Assembly: GCA_017446095.1 (NCBI GenBank)
Contig: JAFSRN010000013.1
Span: forward strand, 1 to 64,000
DNA: 64,000 nucleotides
From: Eubacterium sp.
GTDB lineage: Bacteria; Bacillota; Clostridia; Oscillospirales; Acutalibacteraceae
Direction of reading: 5' to 3'
Shown: one piece after another, positions 59,874-64,000 of the stretch
Position numbering within the stretch: position 1 is the first letter of the stretch
Layout: each line of letters starts with the position of its first letter
Position numbers and translations under genes: made by a program
Notes under the pieces: generated by a model
Told to the model about the DNA's origin: nothing
Databases searched by the model: none
The model's input: the letters and a program-made list of their open reading frames with translations, nothing else

Positions 59874-61208
59874 TTACTTATTCTTAGCGGCGGCTTCGCG
59901 CACCTGCGCCTTGCCGAGCTTAAACATCTGGGTAAGCGGAATTTTTGCAGGGCATACGAATGAGCAGCAGCCGCACTCAATACATTCCATACCGCTGATT
60001 TTTTCAAATCGTTCAAAATCGCCTGCCTTGACGCTCCTGCCCATCATCTGCGGTACAAGCGTCTGCGGGCAAACTGCAACGCATCTGCCGCAGTGTATGC
60101 AGGCGGTTTCAATTTTAGCCGCCGCCTCAACATCGTCGCTGCTCATAGCGAGTATTGACGAGGAGGTCTTGATAACAGGCACCTCGAGCGTGCTCATAGC
60201 CATACCCATCATAGGGCCGCCGGAGATGAATTTTACAACGCTGTCCTTTGCGCCGCCGCACTGTTCAAGCAGATAGCTGTGACTGATACCAAGCGGAACA
60301 TCAACGTTCTGCGGCTCGTTTACCGCGTCGCCCGTGATAGTCATAACCTTATGTATCAGCGGCATATTCTTGTAAACCGCTTCATAAATTGCAAAACAGC
60401 TTGCCGCGTTTACAACCACAACGCCCTTGTCGGCAGGCAGCATTTTCGAGTTGATTTTTCTGCCCGTGATTGCGTAAATCAGCTGGCGCTCACCGCCCTG
60501 CGGATACTTTGTTTTTAACTTGCAGGTGTCAATCCTGTCGTCAATGCGCGCCATACGCTCCATAACGTCAAGCGCGTCCGTCTTGTTATCCTCAATACCG
60601 ATAATTGCGTGCGCCTTCGGCAACACCTTGAGCAGAGCCTGGATACCTCTGATAATCTCCTCGGGGCGTTCCATCATAAGACGGTAGTCCGATGTGAGAT
60701 ACGGCTCGCACTCTGCGCCGTTGATGATAAGATAGTCAATATCCTCGGCGTTTTTCGGCGAAACCTTAACGCCAGTCGGGAAGCCTGCACCGCCGAGACC
60801 GACGATACCTGCGTTTTTAATAACGCCGACAACCTCGTCCGCGGTCATGCCGTCAACGTCGTTTTCGTATCCGTAGTTTTCAGTTGTTTCGTATTCGCCG
60901 TCGTTTTCAACAATAATGCTGTCGACCTGCGCGCCGCTGACTACAAGGCGTTTTTCAATGTTCTTTACCGTACCCGAAACCGATGAGTAAATCGGCACGG
61001 AGATAAATCCGCCTGCCTCTGCAATCATCTGACCTTTGAGCACCCTGTCACCCTTCTGAACAAGGGGTTTTGCAGGTGCGCCGATGTGCTGCGACAGTGG
61101 GAACACCATAACATCCTCGGCGTCAATATTGCGAATCGGCACGTTTGCCGAAAATTCCTTGCCGCCTTTGGGATGTACGCCTCTTCTAAATGTTTTTCTA
61201 ACACCCAT
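59874..61208 (-). CDS. rnfC: Rnf complex subunit C (NADH-binding)
   Basis: A 444-residue soluble subunit that reduces NAD+ at the end of the Rnf chain. FRRGVHPKGGKE starts the protein, GIVGLGGAGFPTGVK is the nucleotide/flavin-binding part, NGAECEPYLTSD follows, and two 4Fe-4S motifs are at the C-terminus (CIHCGRCVAVCP, CIECGCCSFVCP). The ATG at 61208 has AGAGGAG eight bases upstream and removes 14 doubtful residues. It is the first gene of the operon, with a strong promoter at 61257-61285. Confidence 0.96.
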   Translation of the reverse strand: MGVRKTFRRGVHPKGGKEFSANVPIRNIDAEDVMVFPLSQHIGAPAKPLVQKGDRVLKGQMIAEAGGFISVPIYSSVSGTVKNIEKRLVVSGAQVDSIIVENDGEYETTENYGYENDVDGMTADEVVGVIKNAGIVGLGGAGFPTGVKVSPKNAEDIDYLIINGAECEPYLTSDYRLMMERPEEIIRGIQALLKVLPKAHAIIGIEDNKTDALDVMERMARIDDRIDTCKLKTKYPQGGERQLIYAITGRKINSKMLPADKGVVVVNAASCFAIYEAVYKNMPLIHKVMTITGDAVNEPQNVDVPLGISHSYLLEQCGGAKDSVVKFISGGPMMGMAMSTLEVPVIKTSSSILAMSSDDVEAAAKIETACIHCGRCVAVCPQTLVPQMMGRSVKAGDFERFEKISGMECIECGCCSFVCPAKIPLTQMFKLGKAQVREAAAKNK

Positions 61209-61256
61209 AAGAGCCACTCCTCTTTCTAAAAATAATAATTTATTCAACAATTAATC

Positions 61257-61285
61257 ATTATAACATATTAATTACTTATAAGCAA
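61257..61285 (-). promoter_or_regulatory. Promoter of rnfCDGEAB-apbE
   Basis: TTGCTT and TATAAT separated by 17 bases on the minus strand with an extended TG. Confidence 0.75.
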
Positions 61286-61309
61286 GTGATACTATTTTAA
61301 CAAAGTATG

Positions 61310-61338
61310 TTGATTTATTTATGCAAATGTGTTAAAAT
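61310..61338 (+). promoter_or_regulatory. Promoter of the 181-residue membrane protein gene
   Basis: TTGATT and TAAAAT separated by 17 bases with an extended TG; divergent from the rnf promoter. Confidence 0.65.
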
Positions 61339-61373
61339 ATTGATATATATTTGGCAAAAACGGGGGGTTAACC

Positions 61374-61919
61374 ATGGCTGAAAAGGTCAAACCGTATATC
61401 GCAGTGTTGCTTATACTCGTATTCCTCGGAATCGGTATGTACGGCGCCTACTATATGTGGTGGGGTCACAGGCATAAAATTCTGTACGACGTTAAGGAGG
61501 TTCACGTTGTTCAGGATAAGGAAAATAAGAATATTTACGATATTACATACGATGTTTCCGTTAAGAACTGGTGGTTCGACTTTTCAAAGCACGTCTACAA
61601 GCTTGAAGATGATATCAACGGCAGTTATGCCGTATGGGATTTTGACGGCGATACAAATTATTTTACGTCAAGCAACAATAAGACTGACTTCAAAATCAAG
61701 GTGCATTTTGATCTTGATACCTACTGGAACGAACCGCTGAGATTAAACGAAAAGCAGCTTGGTATAGAAGCTGTTTCCACCGACACGCTTGAGCAGCGAG
61801 TGCTCAGAAATGTGGTTATTTACAGCCAGTTCCAGGCGTATGATAAAGAGGGAAGACCCGATTACGGCGCAACCCTTTATATGCAGGATCAGACAGACGC
61901 GGATATTATTTTTGAATAA
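61374..61919 (+). CDS. Membrane-anchored hypothetical protein
   Basis: A 181-residue protein with one N-terminal membrane helix (about residues 8-28, YIAVLLILVFLGIGMYGAYY) and an outward-facing beta-rich domain (HVVQDKENKNIYDITYDVS, SSNNKTDFKIKVHFDLD). GGGGGGTT precedes the ATG. It stands alone between a divergent promoter and a shared terminator. I recognise no family. Confidence 0.65.
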   Translation: MAEKVKPYIAVLLILVFLGIGMYGAYYMWWGHRHKILYDVKEVHVVQDKENKNIYDITYDVSVKNWWFDFSKHVYKLEDDINGSYAVWDFDGDTNYFTSSNNKTDFKIKVHFDLDTYWNEPLRLNEKQLGIEAVSTDTLEQRVLRNVVIYSQFQAYDKEGRPDYGATLYMQDQTDADIIFE

Positions 61920-61936
61920 TTGAATAACCGATAATT

Positions 61937-61989
61937 AAAAGGCTTTCGTTAATGAACTATTGACTAGTTCAGTTAAGAAAGCCTTTTTT
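61937..61989. terminator. Bidirectional terminator before the DUF1858-GNAT gene
   Basis: AAAAGGCTTTC and GAAAGCCTTTTTT enclose a second short stem (TGAACT / AGTTCA). Confidence 0.8.
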
Positions 61990-61990
61990 G

Positions 61991-62704
61991 TTAAAGTGTT
62001 TTTTCCATTGCTATATGCGGGCAGTGCTGGTCGTAGTATTTTTCGCCGTAAGGCGTGTAACCGATAGACTGGTAAAAGCCCTTTGCACGCATCTGTGAGG
62101 AGAGCAGAATCTTTTTTGCGCCCTTCTTTTTTAAATCCTCTTCAACGTATGCCATTATTTTTTGCCCGAGGCGCATATGCCTGTATGGCTTGATAACAGC
62201 CATTCTGCCTATGCGGTAAGCCTTGTTCTCTTTGTCATAATACGATCTTGCGCAGCCGATTGGTTTGTCCTTGTCAAACAGCACATAATGAGTTGCGATG
62301 TCGTCAATCTCGTCAAATTCATCCTCAAAGTGCTGCTCGTCAACAAATACCGTTTGGCGAACCTGCATAGCTTCGTCGGGGCAGCCGTCTGTGTAGGTTT
62401 TAATCACGTAGTCCTTGTCTTTAACGTATGCGTTGATTGCAAGCAGAATCCTCTCGGTGCTCAGGTTATGCACCGTGCATGCCTGGTCAAGCGTTTCGCC
62501 TGCAGCGGACGGGCAGCCCATGCAGTTGAGCCCCTGCGCTTCAAGCACCTTTGCGATATCGTCGTCAACGGCAAGAATGTCGCTGATTTTGCTGTTTTTT
62601 GTAAACACTGCCTCGCCGCTGAAATCGTTTTTTGCGCGTGCGCCCATAAACAGCACAATGCCCACAAAAACAACGGCAATAATAACCAATACAATTATAT
62701 CCAT
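61991..62704 (-). CDS. Membrane-anchored DUF1858-GNAT fusion protein
   Basis: A 237-residue protein with an N-terminal helix (about 3-22), a DUF1858 domain (KISDILAVDDDIAKVLEAQG and LNCMGCPSAAGETLDQAC with the C-x-x-C pair) at about 35-95, and a GNAT acetyltransferase domain (about 100-237: AYRIGRMAVIKPYRHMRLGQ holds the acetyl-CoA motif R/Q-x-x-x-G-like, LSSQMRAKGFYQSIGY). DUF1858 proteins are thought to bind iron or haem-related ligands. The fusion is uncommon to my knowledge. It is three bases from the PAP2 gene and probably co-transcribed. Confidence 0.8.
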   Translation of the reverse strand: MDIIVLVIIAVVFVGIVLFMGARAKNDFSGEAVFTKNSKISDILAVDDDIAKVLEAQGLNCMGCPSAAGETLDQACTVHNLSTERILLAINAYVKDKDYVIKTYTDGCPDEAMQVRQTVFVDEQHFEDEFDEIDDIATHYVLFDKDKPIGCARSYYDKENKAYRIGRMAVIKPYRHMRLGQKIMAYVEEDLKKKGAKKILLSSQMRAKGFYQSIGYTPYGEKYYDQHCPHIAMEKTL

Positions 62705-62707
62705 AAA

Positions 62708-63850
62708 CTACCTCTTTTCCTCTTTGCTGTCGGACAGAAGCTTCGCTTTTTCCTCTTCCCTGATTCGTTTACGCGCAATTATTCGCAGCTTTTTGTCCGA
62801 ATGGCGCTCGAATGCGTTCATAATTCCCATAATTACAATCAGCATTGCAAACATAATTATCGCACCGGCGGAGATATCAGTAAGATAGTGCGCGCCGATA
62901 ATTATGCGCGAAAAGCCTGTTGCAAGCGTGTAACCGAAGCCGAGCAAAAACGCGGGGACAAACAGTTTTGTCGCTTTCTTTGCTTTTGATGCAAGCATAG
63001 GCAGCAGCATTGAAAATGCAGCGGCTGCCGTGTGACCGGACGGAAAAGAGTCCGAATTACTGTACACACCGTAATCGTTGCCCGGTTTATACCACGGCGT
63101 GTATGCGGTAAAGAACGAGGTTTTTACCCATTCCTTGGGCATATCTGCGTCGCCGCGCGAGGTAACGCCGTTCTGGTCAATCAGTGCGTGCGAGTATGCA
63201 ACCATTTCCCTGAACCGTACGCGGTGGAAGTGACCTTTAAGCAAGTTGATAACGTCGCTTGCGTGGTATAAAAACAGTCCTGCAATCGCCATAAACTCGA
63301 ATGCTTTAAGGTGCTTTTTGTCAATCTTCCGCATAAGAATAAGCACAAGCGCTAAAAGCGCCACGCGTGCAACTGTCCACACAATAATTGCAATCACTTT
63401 AGGCGCGCCTTTATCCACAAGGATATCCTGCAGATTTCCGCGCCCGGAGGCACTGAAAATGAAGTTTAAAAACTCATTGCTGCCCTGAAATGCGCCATAC
63501 AAAAACAGTGCATATATAATATGATGTATAATAAATACTATTTTTCTTATTACATTTATATCCCGTATTCTGCTTATAAACGGCAAAAACGACTGGGCAA
63601 TATCGAGTGCGTCGTCAACCTTGTGGTATGCAGTAAACAGCAGGCTGAACGCAAGCAGCTGAATTGAATACACAGGCAGCATTGAATAGCTTTCCATAAA
63701 ACGGGCAAAGGTATTCTGGTAGTTGAACATCAATTTGCTGATTTCCAGATCCCTTGTGGTGCCTATGCACATCATAATGCCGAACGTCAGAAAGAACAGT
63801 GTGTACATCACCGCTTTTTGAATTGCCAAAGCACGGTTTTTCTTTTCCAT
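62708..63850 (-). CDS. PAP2 family phosphatase, polytopic
   Basis: A 380-residue membrane phosphatase. The PAP2 signature is seen as KGHFHRVRFREM (a slightly degenerate first motif, where the usual Arg-Pro reads Arg-Phe), SFPSGHTAAAAFS (second) and SRIIIGAHYLTDISAG (third). About seven helices. It could dephosphorylate lipid phosphates such as undecaprenyl pyrophosphate or phosphatidate; the C-terminal tail is basic. Its promoter is back to back with that of the next gene. Confidence 0.85.
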   Translation of the reverse strand: MEKKNRALAIQKAVMYTLFFLTFGIMMCIGTTRDLEISKLMFNYQNTFARFMESYSMLPVYSIQLLAFSLLFTAYHKVDDALDIAQSFLPFISRIRDINVIRKIVFIIHHIIYALFLYGAFQGSNEFLNFIFSASGRGNLQDILVDKGAPKVIAIIVWTVARVALLALVLILMRKIDKKHLKAFEFMAIAGLFLYHASDVINLLKGHFHRVRFREMVAYSHALIDQNGVTSRGDADMPKEWVKTSFFTAYTPWYKPGNDYGVYSNSDSFPSGHTAAAAFSMLLPMLASKAKKATKLFVPAFLLGFGYTLATGFSRIIIGAHYLTDISAGAIIMFAMLIVIMGIMNAFERHSDKKLRIIARKRIREEEKAKLLSDSKEEKR

Positions 63851-63866
63851 ATCATCACCGCTCTAT

Positions 63867-63895
63867 ATTATAACATTATTTATGTGTTAAATCAA
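63867..63895 (-). promoter_or_regulatory. Promoter of the PAP2-DUF1858 pair
   Basis: TTGATT and TATAAT separated by 17 bases on the minus strand with an extended TG; its -35 touches the -35 of the opposing promoter. Confidence 0.7.
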
Positions 63896-63924
63896 TTGCA
63901 CATATAAAGATTTTGTGCTATAAT
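63896..63924 (+). promoter_or_regulatory. Promoter of the right-edge gene
   Basis: TTGCAC and TATAAT separated by 17 bases with an extended TG. Confidence 0.75.
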
Positions 63925-63952
63925 ATTTTTACTATTTTACAGGAGAACTAAT

Positions 63953-64000
63953 ATGATTGCTTACGAACAAGTTGAAGATTATATGAAAGAGGTCGGTCTT
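63953..64000 (+). CDS. Right-edge gene, 5' end only
   Basis: The frame opens MIAYEQVEDYMKEVGL and runs off the window. AGGAG lies seven bases before the ATG at 63953, and a good promoter precedes it, so it is a real start. Sixteen residues are too few to assign a family. Confidence 0.6.
   Translation, partial: MIAYEQVEDYMKEVGL

Overview
The window looks like a chromosomal segment of an anaerobic, Gram-positive Clostridia bacterium, most likely Oscillospirales/Ruminococcaceae-like. The reasons are an Rnf ion-pumping complex with its flavin transferase, rubrerythrin, GluRS and GlnRS encoded side by side, strong AGGAGG-type ribosome binding sites, GTG and TTG starts, BspA-type leucine-rich repeats, a PASTA protein and several cell-surface proteins with Thr/Lys-rich linkers. 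Assignment is by gene content and family recognition only; no database was consulted. No tRNA, rRNA, CRISPR array, prophage or intact insertion sequence was seen.

Layout. 1-5.1 kb: a truncated DUF559 protein, an acidic unknown protein, an aldose epimerase-like enzyme, an Fn3 lipoprotein and a 23S rRNA uracil methyltransferase. 5.3-13.5 kb: a membrane-anchored C69 peptidase, a run of NERD-like protein, FAD enzyme, PqqD-like protein and nucleotidyltransferase-like protein, then lepA and an acyltransferase. 13.6-22.9 kb, minus strand: a 53-residue protein, hemW, typA, glnS, gltX, trmL, nagA and dus. 23-29 kb: a PRTase-like protein, an XRE membrane regulator, prmA-yhaM, and a zinc-ribbon pseudokinase with PASTA domains. 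29-45 kb: a GH28/GH31 carbohydrate block, an MFS transporter coupled to an LRR membrane protein, several secreted or anchored surface proteins, an LMW phosphatase, a PHP phosphatase and galT. 45-55 kb: LOG, a cytidylate-kinase-like protein, rubrerythrin, potassium uptake ktrAB, a nucleotide-sugar dehydratase, a CHAP cell-wall hydrolase and a serine hydrolase. 55-61 kb: rnfCDGEAB-apbE. 61-64 kb: a membrane-anchored unknown, a DUF1858-GNAT fusion, a PAP2 protein and the start of one more gene.

Genes that work together: rnfCDGEAB with apbE (ferredoxin:NAD oxidoreduction coupled to ion transport, with the transferase that attaches FMN to RnfG and RnfD); ktrA with ktrB; gltX with glnS; yhaM with prmA; lepA, typA, hemW, trmL, dus and rlmCD as translation and housekeeping functions.

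The most unusual feature is intergenic. Several gaps are filled by a mosaic of short palindromic modules with constant ends and variable cores, bordered by short tandem words. These modules are nested, tandemly amplified, and in places supply stop codons, C-terminal tails or possible ribosome binding sites to neighbouring genes. Other items of interest are a 217-bp terminal-inverted-repeat element placed exactly at a stop codon, two hairpins 300 bp apart with compensatory stem changes, a WalR-like box at the CHAP hydrolase promoter, and the catalytically dead PASTA kinase homologue.
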